33,539 nt of DNA from Syntrophobacteraceae bacterium (GCA_018053185.1 JAGPLX010000024.1:3529-37067); one strand, 5' to 3'; shown: positions 1 through 8,796, counted from the stretch's first letter. Numbers and translations are program-made. The notes: a model not told the origin generated them from the letters alone.

Positions 1-178
1 AGAGGGGCTGGAGAAAGGGGATTTGCCCTTCCCAGGGCCTTCACCACCAACCAGGCCGCGTCGGGAAGAGACCCGGGCGCGGCCGGTTCATTCCGGCGGT
101 GTGCCGGTCCCGGGACGATTGTCGAGGGTTCGCTCCTGCCTGCGCTGGTCCACCTACCTTCGGGAGGGTCTGTTCGCC
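1..178. other. Window edge, no gene recognised
   Basis: An open frame runs through here into the nucleotidyltransferase gene, but its translation is proline/arginine-rich and unlike any family I know. The downstream gene has a better start at 179. This stretch is therefore treated as upstream non-coding DNA, or the tail of something outside the window. Confidence 0.4.
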
Positions 179-1156
179 ATGAAGGCCATGATTCTTGCCG
201 CAGGGTTCGGAACCCGCCTGAGGCCGCTCACACTGGTCCGGCCCAAGCCGCTCGTTCCAGTCATGGGGGTGGATCTTTTGAGCTACTGGATCCACAAGCT
301 GCATGCCGAAGGGTTCGAGGCGGTGGTGGTCAATGCCTTTCATCTTGCCGACCAGGTGGTGAAGTCGGTTGGGGGACGGTCGTGGCCTTTGCCCGTTCAT
401 GTGCGCGTGGAATCAAAGCTTCTCGGCACTGCAGGGGGACTCAGGAATGCCCTGAATTTCTTGGGAGCGGAACCCTTTGCCGTGGTGAACGGAGATGTGA
501 TTTGCAATGTTTCCGTTCGAGACCTCTACGAGGGGCACCTTCGTTCGGGTTGCTCCGTCAGTCTCCTGGTGCATGACTTTCCTCCCTTCAACAACGTGGT
601 CGTTCAGGATGAACGATGGGTCGTCGAGTTCGGGCAGGGGGCTGTTCCCTTGGGAGAGGCCGGTTTCGGAGAGGTCCGAATGAAGGCCTTTACAGGAATC
701 TACTGCCTCAACCCAGGCGTCCTCTCGATGGTCCCCTTGGGGAGTTCCTGGGAACTTGTTCCTCTGCTCAGACGACATCTTCGGGATGGGGTACGCATCC
801 GCGCCGTATCTCGTTCGGATTTCTTCTGGCGCGAAATCGGCACAGTGGAAAGCTATCGTAAGGTTCATCATGACTTGGCCCTCTGGGAGGGAGATTCCCT
901 GAGACCGTTGCCCACCGGGCAACCCATCCGGTTTACCGAAGGTTCCAGGGTAAGCGGCGACACCCGACTCGAGGGGTTCGTGGTCACAGGTCGGAATTGC
1001 CGTGTGGGAGGGGCCTCCCACCTGGAAAACACCGTCTTGTGGGATCACGTGGAGGTCAAGGAAGGGAGTCGCCTGAGCAACTGCATCGTGACGGATGGTG
1101 GTGTCGTGGAGGGATATCACCATAACGAGGTGATCCTCGGGGAAATCAGGCCATGA
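179..1156 (+). CDS. Sugar-phosphate nucleotidyltransferase, MurU-like
   Basis: Predicted to transfer a nucleotidyl group to a sugar 1-phosphate in the cytoplasm. The N-terminal signature LAAGFGTRLRP (residues 6-16) and RPKPLVPV (21-28) form the nucleotide-binding loop; GTAGG (83-87) and NGD (104-106) are the usual NTP/metal-binding motifs. The start at 179 places this signature at the N-terminus, with GGGAGG upstream. The protein is about 325 residues. Pseudomonas MurU is about 220 residues, so the last 80 or so residues, which look like hexapeptide-repeat (left-handed beta-helix) sequence, are extra. The stop overlaps the start of the next gene (ATGA), an AmgK-like kinase, the classical MurU partner that makes MurNAc 1-phosphate. 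UDP-MurNAc synthesis is thus the favoured inference. A mannose- or glucose-1-phosphate nucleotidyltransferase role is the alternative. Confidence 0.82.
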   Translation: MKAMILAAGFGTRLRPLTLVRPKPLVPVMGVDLLSYWIHKLHAEGFEAVVVNAFHLADQVVKSVGGRSWPLPVHVRVESKLLGTAGGLRNALNFLGAEPFAVVNGDVICNVSVRDLYEGHLRSGCSVSLLVHDFPPFNNVVVQDERWVVEFGQGAVPLGEAGFGEVRMKAFTGIYCLNPGVLSMVPLGSSWELVPLLRRHLRDGVRIRAVSRSDFFWREIGTVESYRKVHHDLALWEGDSLRPLPTGQPIRFTEGSRVSGDTRLEGFVVTGRNCRVGGASHLENTVLWDHVEVKEGSRLSNCIVTDGGVVEGYHHNEVILGEIRP

Positions 1157-2217
1157 GACGGTGGGCGGAGGGGGAACCGGAGCTGGCACAATTCCTCGAG
1201 GAAGCAGTGCCGGGTCTCTGGGGCACGATGGAGCGTCTTCAAGCGATTCCCATGGAGGGAGACGGATCGGACCGGAAATTCTTCCGTATCCGACAGGGTC
1301 CTCGCAGGATGGTTGCAGTGCTTTCTCCTCGGAAGGTCGGATTGGGAGTCGATGAAAACGATTCTTATTTTCTCATCGGGCATCACCTTAAGTCTCGGGG
1401 GGTGCCTGTGCCCCGGTTCTTTTGGGGAGATTCCCAAAAAGGTCGGTTTCTCCTGGAGGATGTGGGAGATTGTCATTTCCAGGTTTTTGCCCTTCGAGGA
1501 ATTGTGGATCTCTCGCGTCTTTACGACGGAGCCCTTGCGGTTCTGGCGCACCTTCACCAACACGCCCCCGAAGGGTTCGACGCCGGGTTCTGTTTTGACA
1601 CGCCCGTTTACGATCCCTCGTTCGTATATTCTCGGGAACTGGAGTACTTTCGAAATTCCTTTCTCAATGATCTTCTGGAGCTGGAGGTGTCGGAGGAAGA
1701 TTTGCGCCGGGATTTTGAAGATCTGGCTGCGGCGGCAGGAACCGGAGAACGAAGATGGGTGATTCATAGAGACTTTCAGAGCCGGAACCTCATGATCTTC
1801 CGGGGACGCATTCGACTCCTGGATTTCCAGGGCATGCGCTACGGACCTCCCGCTTACGATCTCGCCTCGCTGATGCTGGACCCCTACGTGGGGTTGCCCG
1901 GTGGAGTTCAAGGAAAACTTGTGCGGCAATACTGGAGGAGAGTTCACCGGTTCCTGGGAGGTACGGAATGCCGCTTTTGGGAGCGGTACCAGGCGGTGCG
2001 CCTCTCGAGGAACCTTCAAGCTCTCGCCGCATATGGGTATCTCGGAAAGATGAAGGGGAAGAGGCGATTTCTCGGGTTTATTCCACGAGCCTGGAGCCGG
2101 TTGATGGACTGGATCCAGGGTCCCTGTCGGGGCAGGTATCCCCGGCTACAGTGTTGCCTCGAAAGGATCGAGAAGAAAGGAATTCTCCGGAAGTCCCAAC
2201 TTTTGCGTGACACATAG
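1153..2217 (+). CDS. APH-family sugar kinase, AmgK-like
   Basis: Aminoglycoside-phosphotransferase-fold kinase of 354 residues. The catalytic loop HRDFQSRN (205-212) and metal-binding LLDFQ (222-226) are intact, and ExLxD-like helices precede them. In Pseudomonas, AmgK phosphorylates the anomeric hydroxyl of MurNAc/GlcNAc and the adjacent MurU then makes UDP-MurNAc, bypassing fosfomycin-sensitive de novo synthesis. Translational coupling (ATGA overlap) to the preceding nucleotidyltransferase supports the same two-step module. A NamZ-type muramidase lies 3.8 kb downstream. Seen: fold motifs and coupling. Known: AmgK/MurU pairing. Inferred: the MurNAc substrate. Confidence 0.82.
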   Translation: MRRWAEGEPELAQFLEEAVPGLWGTMERLQAIPMEGDGSDRKFFRIRQGPRRMVAVLSPRKVGLGVDENDSYFLIGHHLKSRGVPVPRFFWGDSQKGRFLLEDVGDCHFQVFALRGIVDLSRLYDGALAVLAHLHQHAPEGFDAGFCFDTPVYDPSFVYSRELEYFRNSFLNDLLELEVSEEDLRRDFEDLAAAAGTGERRWVIHRDFQSRNLMIFRGRIRLLDFQGMRYGPPAYDLASLMLDPYVGLPGGVQGKLVRQYWRRVHRFLGGTECRFWERYQAVRLSRNLQALAAYGYLGKMKGKRRFLGFIPRAWSRLMDWIQGPCRGRYPRLQCCLERIEKKGILRKSQLLRDT

Positions 2218-2293
2218 GCTGCAAACTGTTATAGGCCGAAGGTCCATTATTCACGAGTACACAAGCATACAAGAGAAAAAGGAGGACGATGTC

Positions 2294-2431
2294 GTGGCTT
2301 CCAAAACCCAGCATACGAAACTGGTGCGGAAACGCAAGCACAGCCCGAACAAGACCAACACGAAGGCGAATCAGGCACGGATCCTGAGAAACCTCCAGGT
2401 TTTGGCCAAGGCAACCTCCGGCGGCTCATAG
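2294..2431 (+). CDS. Small basic protein, unknown function
   Basis: A 45-residue, strongly basic and soluble protein rich in Lys, Arg, Asn and Thr. The GTG start at 2294 has a near-perfect Shine-Dalgarno, AAGGAGG, eight bases upstream. Longer upstream readings lack such a site and run into the kinase gene. It has no membrane segment or cysteine. The composition and size recall small nucleic-acid- or ribosome-associated proteins, but I recognise no family and assign no function. It lies about 75 bp after the kinase gene and could be co-transcribed with it. Confidence 0.6.
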   Translation: MASKTQHTKLVRKRKHSPNKTNTKANQARILRNLQVLAKATSGGS

Positions 2432-2596
2432 TGCTTCGTGGGTATGGTTCTACGGAGCGCACGAAGGTCCCAAGATGGGTGGATTGTGGAGGGAGCCTTG
2501 CGCCTGGAACCGGAATGAAAGAGCTTCCCCTCGGGGTGGGGCTGAAATCCGGCCCGGTGAGCCCGGATTCCATATCCATCTCATGAGATTTTGGGC
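2432..2596. other. Convergent intergenic region
   Basis: Lies between the small basic gene (plus) and pepF (minus). It contains an imperfect hairpin, AATCCGG...CCGGATT, near 2545-2570 that is not followed by a T run on either strand. I see no clear intrinsic terminator or further gene. Confidence 0.35.
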
Positions 2597-4396
2597 TCAG
2601 GAGCATCCAGGCAAGGGTGTGGTCCGCAGCTTTCCCGCCTCCGTCTCCGCTTCTTCGAGAATTTCGCCGATCAGGTCCAAACCCCTGTGCCAGAAACTGG
2701 GGTCCATCAGATTGATCTGAAAGGGTTCGAGCAATCGGGCCGGGCTGGCTTTTCCTCCCGAGGCCAGCAAATCCAGGTAGAGAGGGACGAAGGAAGTCCC
2801 TATTTCCTGGTACCGGCGGAACAAGGAGAGCACCAGCAGTTCCCCGAAGGCGTAGGCATACACGTAGCCGGGCTGATGAACAAAATGGGGAATATAGGCC
2901 CACCACGTCCGGTAGTGACTCAGGAGGCGGACCGAATCCCCAAACATGTCCTTCTGGGTTGTGATCCACCAGTCGGAGATTCGCTCCACATCGAGCTCTC
3001 CGTCGGAGCGGCGCAGGTTATGGACTCGATCCTCGAAGCGATTCATGGACACCTGCCGAAATACGGTGGCGAAAATGTCCTCGAGCTTGGAGCACAAAAG
3101 CGCGAGTTTTTCGGACGGCTGAACAGTTTGATCCAGCAAGTGGCGAAAGACCAGCATTTCCCCGAACACGGAAGCCGTTTCGGCCATGGTGAGGGGGGTG
3201 TCGCTGTTGAGGAGACCTTGCTGTCTGGATAGAAACTGGTGAACTCCGTGCCCGAGTTCGTGGGCGAGGGTCATGATGTCGCGGTGGGTGCCCGTGAAGT
3301 TCAGCAACACATAAGGATGGCAGGAGGGAACGGTTGGATGGGAGAAGGCCCCGCTTCGTTTTCCCGGAAGAACCGGGGCATGAATCCAGCCCTTGAGAAA
3401 GAAGAGGGCGGCGATCTCTGCCATTTTGGGAGAAAAGCGGTCGAAGGCCGACAGAACCACCTTTTGGGCTTCTTCCCATTGAAAGGTGACGGCGGGGGTT
3501 CCAGGGATGGGGGCATACCGATCGTAGTCCAGAAGTTCTTCATAGCCCAGGATTTCCCTCTTCAATCGATAGTAGCGCTGGACCAGGTCGTAGCGGGATG
3601 CCACGGCTTCAACCAGTGCTTCCACCATTTCGTCTTCGGCTTCGTTGTCCAGGTTTCTGGACCGAAGCCAGTGGGGAAAGCGGCGCATGCGGTCGGTGAT
3701 GGCTTTGTGCAGCAAAACGGTGTTGAAGATATGGCCCAAGATGGGAAGGACTCCCTTCAGCCCCTCGGTAAGGTCCAGGGCTGCCTGGCGCCGTTTCTCC
3801 CGGCTCGTATGATAGAGGTCGCTGAGGACCTCTGATTCCGTTCGTTGCTCGATGCCGAACTTCAAGTTTCCCAGCACCTTGTCGAACAGGTTGGACCAGG
3901 AGGAGCCGGCCACTGGTTCCATTTCTGCGAGGACCCGTTCCTCGGGTTCCGTGAGGATATGGGGCTTGTAGCGCAGGATTCTTTCCAGGTAGTGGCGATA
4001 AGGAGCCAGGACCGGATGTCCCAGGGTGGACTGAACCTTTTCCTCCGGCAGTTGGTTCCATTCGAGCTCGAAGAAGAGAGTATCTCGATGAAGGAGGCTG
4101 ACAAACTCGAGATGGGCCTGCCATAGGGCACTAGCTCTGGGATCCTGGGTTTGGGTCGAAAAGAAGAGATAGGAAAAAGAGAGGAGCTTGCGTGAACGTT
4201 CCTGGAGGGTCTCGAATCGCCGGATCGCCGCCAGGAGATCTTCCGGGGAAAGGGTAGCCACACGTCCGCGGTAAGTGTCGGAGAATGCCGCAGCTTCTTG
4301 TTTGCACCAGGCCAGGTCTTCCTCCAGCCGGGGGTCCTCCACACCATCGTATAGGTCTTCGAGGCGCCAAACCACATCCTGCACAGAACGCTTCAT
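2597..4396 (-). CDS. pepF: Oligoendopeptidase F, M3 family zinc peptidase
   Basis: Cytoplasmic metallopeptidase that cleaves short peptides. The zinc motif HELGH lies near residue 378 within AHELGHGVHQF, and the downstream glutamate ligand sits in the MAETASVFGE segment, as in M3B peptidases. The length of 599 residues is normal for PepF. The start at 4396 is chosen because GAGGAG lies ten bases upstream and the protein then begins in the usual helical N-terminal domain; a longer frame reaches 4615 but overlaps glcD. It follows the glcD-like gene by 77 bp on the same strand and may share its transcript. No lesions seen. Confidence 0.93.
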   Translation of the reverse strand: MKRSVQDVVWRLEDLYDGVEDPRLEEDLAWCKQEAAAFSDTYRGRVATLSPEDLLAAIRRFETLQERSRKLLSFSYLFFSTQTQDPRASALWQAHLEFVSLLHRDTLFFELEWNQLPEEKVQSTLGHPVLAPYRHYLERILRYKPHILTEPEERVLAEMEPVAGSSWSNLFDKVLGNLKFGIEQRTESEVLSDLYHTSREKRRQAALDLTEGLKGVLPILGHIFNTVLLHKAITDRMRRFPHWLRSRNLDNEAEDEMVEALVEAVASRYDLVQRYYRLKREILGYEELLDYDRYAPIPGTPAVTFQWEEAQKVVLSAFDRFSPKMAEIAALFFLKGWIHAPVLPGKRSGAFSHPTVPSCHPYVLLNFTGTHRDIMTLAHELGHGVHQFLSRQQGLLNSDTPLTMAETASVFGEMLVFRHLLDQTVQPSEKLALLCSKLEDIFATVFRQVSMNRFEDRVHNLRRSDGELDVERISDWWITTQKDMFGDSVRLLSHYRTWWAYIPHFVHQPGYVYAYAFGELLVLSLFRRYQEIGTSFVPLYLDLLASGGKASPARLLEPFQINLMDPSFWHRGLDLIGEILEEAETEAGKLRTTPLPGCS

Positions 4397-4473
4397 CCCG
4401 GAAACTCTCCTCGTTCCGGAGAAAGCATTGCTCCCCTGATCCCGAAAGACCGAAGGGAGTCGCCTTCCGGAAT

Positions 4474-5898
4474 CTAAGTCTTGAAGATGTTCAATTCGCT
4501 TTGAAAAAAGGCTCGGTTGGCAACGAACATCTTTCCCGGGTTCAGAATGTTTCGTGGGTCCAGGGCCTTCTTGATGGACCACATGGCTTCCATGCCTTCC
4601 TTTCCGATCTCCCACTCGATGAAGGGAGATTTGGTGATTCCTACTCCGTGCTCTCCCGAAAGAGTCCCACCCAGGTCGAGAACCATGCGAAAAAGATCCT
4701 GGACCGCCGTCTCGGCTCGGTGAAGCTCGTCGAGGTCCCTTCGATCCAGCATGATGTTCGTGTGAATATTACCGTCCCCGGCATGGCCGAAACAGACGAT
4801 GAGGAGGTTGTGCTTTCGGGCCAGTTCCTGGATGCCTCGGATGAGCAGCGGGATTTGTGTTCGAGGGACGGTCACGTCTTCGTTGATTTTCCCCGGTTTG
4901 ATCTGTCCCAAAGCGGGGGAGACAGCCCGACGGGCCCGCCACAGGCGCTCGCGGTCGGCTTCCGAGCGGGCGACTTCGACACCGGATGCGCGATTCTGTG
5001 CGCAGATCCGCTCAATTTTTTCCACTTCGCCGTCGAGAAGGGAATCCGGTCCGTCCACTTCGATGAGGAGCAGAGCTTCCGCTTCCGTAGGAAGGCCCAG
5101 GGACAGATAGTTCTCCACCACTCGAATGGTCGGTTGATCCATCAATTCCAGGGAGCAAGGGATCACGCGGTTCCTGAGAATGTCGCACACGGCATGCATG
5201 GAAGCCTCGAGGTTCGAAAAAATAACCAAGAGAGTCCGCACGCTTTCCGGGGCGGGAATCAGCCGGAGGATCGCCTTGGTGAAAACGCCGAGAGTGCCTT
5301 CGGAACCCACCAGGAGCCGCGTCAGATCATACCCGACTACGCCTTTCATGGTCCGAGTCCCTGTGCGTACGATGGTCCCGGTGGGCAGGACCACCTCGAG
5401 ACCCAGGACATAGTCCCGGGTGACTCCATACTTCACGGCTCTGGGCCCCCCACTGCACATGGCGATGTTGCCTCCAATGGTGGAAAACTGGAGACTGGCC
5501 GGATCGGGGGGATAGAAAAGCCCGAGGGGCTGGAGCATCTTCTGAAAATCCCCCGTAACGACCCCGGGTTCTACCACGGCGATCATGTTGTCGGAGTCGA
5601 TATCGAGGACACGATTGAGGCGATGGAGTGAGAGGACAAGCCCGCCGTTTTCAGGGATCGCGGCACCCACCATGCCGCTTCCGGCTCCCCGGGGATAGAC
5701 GGGGAAGAGCTCCTTGTTTGCGAGGTACAGCAACTGAGCGATTTCCTCGGTGCTTCCCGGAAACACGACGCAATCGGGCATACCTTTCAGTTTGCTGGCA
5801 TCGTAACCGTAGCAATAGCGCTCTTCCAGGTCGGTCACCACGTGAGAAGCCCCGACGATTTCGCTGATTTGGGAGATGGGGAGGCGATTGAACTTCAT
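4474..5898 (-). CDS. glcD: FAD-linked 2-hydroxyacid dehydrogenase, GlcD-like
   Basis: Flavoprotein of about 474 residues, likely oxidising glycolate, D-lactate or a related 2-hydroxy acid. It has the PCMH-type FAD-binding domain (VVFPGSTEEIAQ; PRGAGSG; IGGNIAMCSGGPRA) and the C-terminal FAD-linked oxidase domain (GHAGDGNIH; SGEHGVG with the catalytic-region histidine). The start is set at the second of two adjacent ATG codons (5901/5898); upstream in-frame sequence is unlike the family. There is no GlcE or GlcF gene beside it, so the electron acceptor is unknown. It is divergent from the NamZ-like gene, with about 130 bp between starts. Confidence 0.88.
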   Translation of the reverse strand: MKFNRLPISQISEIVGASHVVTDLEERYCYGYDASKLKGMPDCVVFPGSTEEIAQLLYLANKELFPVYPRGAGSGMVGAAIPENGGLVLSLHRLNRVLDIDSDNMIAVVEPGVVTGDFQKMLQPLGLFYPPDPASLQFSTIGGNIAMCSGGPRAVKYGVTRDYVLGLEVVLPTGTIVRTGTRTMKGVVGYDLTRLLVGSEGTLGVFTKAILRLIPAPESVRTLLVIFSNLEASMHAVCDILRNRVIPCSLELMDQPTIRVVENYLSLGLPTEAEALLLIEVDGPDSLLDGEVEKIERICAQNRASGVEVARSEADRERLWRARRAVSPALGQIKPGKINEDVTVPRTQIPLLIRGIQELARKHNLLIVCFGHAGDGNIHTNIMLDRRDLDELHRAETAVQDLFRMVLDLGGTLSGEHGVGITKSPFIEWEIGKEGMEAMWSIKKALDPRNILNPGKMFVANRAFFQSELNIFKT

Positions 5899-6032
5899 CA
5901 TTTCCGCAATGCCGGCTATGCGCAGGTCCTTTCTCCGATACCAGGCTTTTGTCCCAACTCGACTATAACGAGGCTCGCCTTCGGTGGCAACCTCCGTCTT
6001 GGTTGGGTTTGAATGAAAGAAGGAAATGAGAT

Positions 6033-7292
6033 ATGGAGAGAAACCGCCCTTGGAGTGGAGGGGGTGAAACCGGCTTCGTGGAACAATCGGTTTCCTGGAA
6101 GGGATCCGGAGGAGTGAGGGTTGTGAGCAGCACAGGGGTGGTACTCGGATGTGAAGTTTTGAGGGAAGACCCGCCATCGTGGTTTCGATCTGCGCGGCTC
6201 GGCCTCTTGTCAAACCAGGCTTCCGTCACCGGCTCGTTCGAGCATACCCGATCGATCATCGATAGGGCGGGGGGGCGTCTTGTTTGTCTGTTTTCCCCCC
6301 AACACGGCTTTTTTTCGGAGAAGCAGGCCAACATGGTCGAATCTTCGGATTTCCGAATGGAATCTCTTCCGGTCCACAGTCTTTACGGCACCGTGCGCCA
6401 ACCTTCTCCGGAGATGCTTCATTCCATCGACGTGCTGCTGGTGGATCTGCAGGATGTGGGAACCCGGGTCTACACCTTTGGGGTGACCCTGGGGCTTTGC
6501 ATGGAAACGGCCGCGCAAACGGGAACCAAGATCGTGGTCCTGGATCGCCCCAACCCTATCGGCGGGCATCGTGCGGAGGGGAATCTCCTGAGGGAGGAAT
6601 GCCGCTCATTCGTCGGTCGATACCCGATCCCCATGCGCCACGGGTTGACCCTGGGGGAGCTGGCCCTGTTCATCCAAACCCAATGCAAGGTTTCGTGTGA
6701 TCTGGAGATCGTGCGCATGAAGGGGTGGAGACGAGGGGATTATTTCCCGGACACTCGGTTGCCCTGGGTATTTCCTTCCCCCAATATGCCCACCTGGGAG
6801 ACGGCTCTCCTGTATCCGGGAATGGTGCTGCTCGAAGGATGCAACATCAGCGAGGGCAGGGGAACCACACTCCCTTTCCGGCTTTTTGGCGCTCCTTTCA
6901 TTCAACAGAAGCGGTTGGGGGAATACCTCCAGGACCTGAAGCCGGAGGGAGTGGTCTTCCGGCCTGCTTGCTTCGAGCCGATGTTCGACAAGTGGCGGGG
7001 CAAGGTGTGTTATGGCTTCCAGGTTCACGTGACGGACCGAGAAAGCTTCCGACCTTACAGATTGGGCCTGTGCCTCCTGTGTGGCTTTCTAACCGTCTGC
7101 AGGGGTGATTTCCAATGGCTGCCTCCTCCCTATGAGTACGAGTGGGAGAAGCTTCCCGTGGATATTCTTCTCGGAGATCGATCAATCCGTGAAGGATTGG
7201 AGGCCGGAACGGACGTGGATGAGATCGAGAAGGATTGGACCGCGGAGCTGGAAAGGTACAAGGAGACCGTTCGCGCCTGTCATCTCTACTAG
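6033..7292 (+). CDS. namZ: DUF1343 exo-beta-N-acetylmuramidase, NamZ-like
   Basis: Belongs to the DUF1343 family, whose Bacillus member NamZ removes terminal MurNAc from peptidoglycan chains. Family landmarks are LLSNQASV, FSPQHGFF, DVLLVDLQDVGTRVYTF, LDRPNPIGG, PSPNMPTWETALLYPG and ISEGRGTT. The ATG at 6033 has AGGA eight bases upstream. A GTG at 6123 with GGAGGA nine bases upstream is an equally good alternative and starts just before family similarity begins. Neither start gives a signal peptide, so the enzyme looks cytoplasmic, acting on imported muropeptides rather than on the wall. With the AmgK/MurU-like pair it fits a MurNAc salvage route. Its stop shares the palindrome CTAG with the stop of the convergent gene. 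Confidence 0.88.
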   Translation: MERNRPWSGGGETGFVEQSVSWKGSGGVRVVSSTGVVLGCEVLREDPPSWFRSARLGLLSNQASVTGSFEHTRSIIDRAGGRLVCLFSPQHGFFSEKQANMVESSDFRMESLPVHSLYGTVRQPSPEMLHSIDVLLVDLQDVGTRVYTFGVTLGLCMETAAQTGTKIVVLDRPNPIGGHRAEGNLLREECRSFVGRYPIPMRHGLTLGELALFIQTQCKVSCDLEIVRMKGWRRGDYFPDTRLPWVFPSPNMPTWETALLYPGMVLLEGCNISEGRGTTLPFRLFGAPFIQQKRLGEYLQDLKPEGVVFRPACFEPMFDKWRGKVCYGFQVHVTDRESFRPYRLGLCLLCGFLTVCRGDFQWLPPPYEYEWEKLPVDILLGDRSIREGLEAGTDVDEIEKDWTAELERYKETVRACHLY

Positions 7293-8770
7293 CTTTCCAA
7301 TCCTTCCATGGTGAGCAGTACCGCTTCTGAGACCTCTCTCATGGATTTGCGAGTGTTCATACTCCGTTTCTGGAGCCACCGATAGGCCTCTTCGCCGGGA
7401 AGGGACAGACGCCTTGCCAGGAGGTCCTTGGCGCGTTCGATGATTTTGCGATTTTCCAGTTCCTCTTGAATCACCCGGGTCTGCACCATCAGTTCGGTCT
7501 TCTCGATGGCCACGGCAGCCTGATTGGCCACGGTCGTGAGCACATTTATTTGAAGGTCGCTGAAAATATGGGAATGGGACGTGTAACAGTTGATGACCCC
7601 GATGATCCGGTCCTTGACGCGCATGGGGATGCTCAGCATGGACACTAGTCGCATGCGGCGCGCCAAGTCTTTTTCCTTGTAAATGGGATCGGCCAGGACA
7701 TTAGGGACCGCATAGGGACGGCCCTCGAGGGCCACCTTACCCACAATGCCTTCTCCCACCTTGAGGACCCGTTCCTTGAGGTATTCACTGTCGATGGATT
7801 GGGTCGCTCTCAGGCGAAGGACTCCTTCCTTCTCGTCCAGCAGCCATAGGGAACAGACGCTTGAGTTCATGACCTCCGCCGTGACCATCACGATCAGGCG
7901 GAGAATGTCCTCGATATAATGATCCGAGGTGATGGCTTTGCTGATGAGGGAGAGGGCTTCGATGCTCTTGTCGTAGGCCTCGTGGCTCTGCGAACTTGGA
8001 AGTTCCACAGACTGGAGTCCGAGACCGTTTTGAGAGGTGTAGCGGCTGGATAGGGTCCTTTTCTCGACGGTTTTTCCCTGGATCTCTCGAATCTGTTCCT
8101 GGAGGGGGAGGGGAATATGGAGGAAATCGCCATCGAGAAAGGCATCCAACGTTTCATAGGTAACTTCCGGGGAAACATCTCGAGAAGCTGCCGGGAACAA
8201 AGGTCCCTGGGGCACCTGCTTCAGAAGGCGTGCGGGAAGGGGGAGCAGCCCGGCCATTTCGATGATCTGGCTCCTGAGCAGGTGGGAAAGGGGGAGAATA
8301 TCGCCTGCGAAGTCCCCGAACTTGGTGAAGTTCCCGATCTCCCAATCGCTGCGGTTTCCACGACCGAGGACCAGATACTGATGGACGGCGGCGTAGTGGT
8401 AAAGGGAAGCCATGCGCATCCGAGCCTTGAGCTCTTCCTCGGCGTTCTTGGAGGCCCGCGGCAGGACCGAGATCAAAGCATCCCAGGCGGGGTCGAGATC
8501 CACATGTTCGAAAGGGATCTTGAGTTGCTTTGCTATTGCCGTTGCTTTTTGAAGGTGGACCTTGGGGGTACGGCAGGAGAAGATGAACCCCTTCACCGCG
8601 CTCCCCATGGCAATTTGTGCGAGGCTGACTGCAACGGCCGAGTCGAGATCTCCCGCGATCTCCACAACGAACCCCTTGGCTCCCAGAAATTGGGCTTGGC
8701 GTCGGAGCCAATGGACCGTTTCGCGAAGCAGTGTTTCGGGGTCTTTGGGGATCATGGGTCCCAATCCCAT
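7289..8770 (-). CDS. NAD-synthetase-like/GAF/ANTAR fusion regulator
   Basis: A 493-residue three-domain protein. Residues about 10-235 resemble ammonia-dependent NAD synthetase NadE: the GNRSDWEIGNFTKFGD segment matches the conserved GxGNKSE...YFTLYGDGAGD region. The pyrophosphatase loop, normally SGGxDS, reads AGDLDSAV, so ATP-cleaving activity is doubtful. Residues about 265-415 form a GAF domain. The last 65 form an ANTAR RNA-binding domain (KIIERAKDLLARR...EEAYRWLQKRSM), which acts by transcription antitermination in known proteins. Inferred role: sensing a nicotinamide or adenylate metabolite and controlling transcript elongation. It lies 26 bp after lepB on the same strand. The start is uncertain: ATG at 8770 or 8755, neither with a strong ribosome site. 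Confidence 0.85.
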   Translation of the reverse strand: MGLGPMIPKDPETLLRETVHWLRRQAQFLGAKGFVVEIAGDLDSAVAVSLAQIAMGSAVKGFIFSCRTPKVHLQKATAIAKQLKIPFEHVDLDPAWDALISVLPRASKNAEEELKARMRMASLYHYAAVHQYLVLGRGNRSDWEIGNFTKFGDFAGDILPLSHLLRSQIIEMAGLLPLPARLLKQVPQGPLFPAASRDVSPEVTYETLDAFLDGDFLHIPLPLQEQIREIQGKTVEKRTLSSRYTSQNGLGLQSVELPSSQSHEAYDKSIEALSLISKAITSDHYIEDILRLIVMVTAEVMNSSVCSLWLLDEKEGVLRLRATQSIDSEYLKERVLKVGEGIVGKVALEGRPYAVPNVLADPIYKEKDLARRMRLVSMLSIPMRVKDRIIGVINCYTSHSHIFSDLQINVLTTVANQAAVAIEKTELMVQTRVIQEELENRKIIERAKDLLARRLSLPGEEAYRWLQKRSMNTRKSMREVSEAVLLTMEGLES

Positions 8771-8796
8771 ATTCCAATCATAGGCTCAGCCCGGGC

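Noticed and set aside
2545-2570. Hairpin as an intrinsic terminator
   Set aside because: There is a stem but no T run on either side, so it cannot be called a terminator.
4285-5631. 448-codon plus-strand frame
   Set aside because: Antisense to the glcD-like and pepF genes, no ribosome site or motif.
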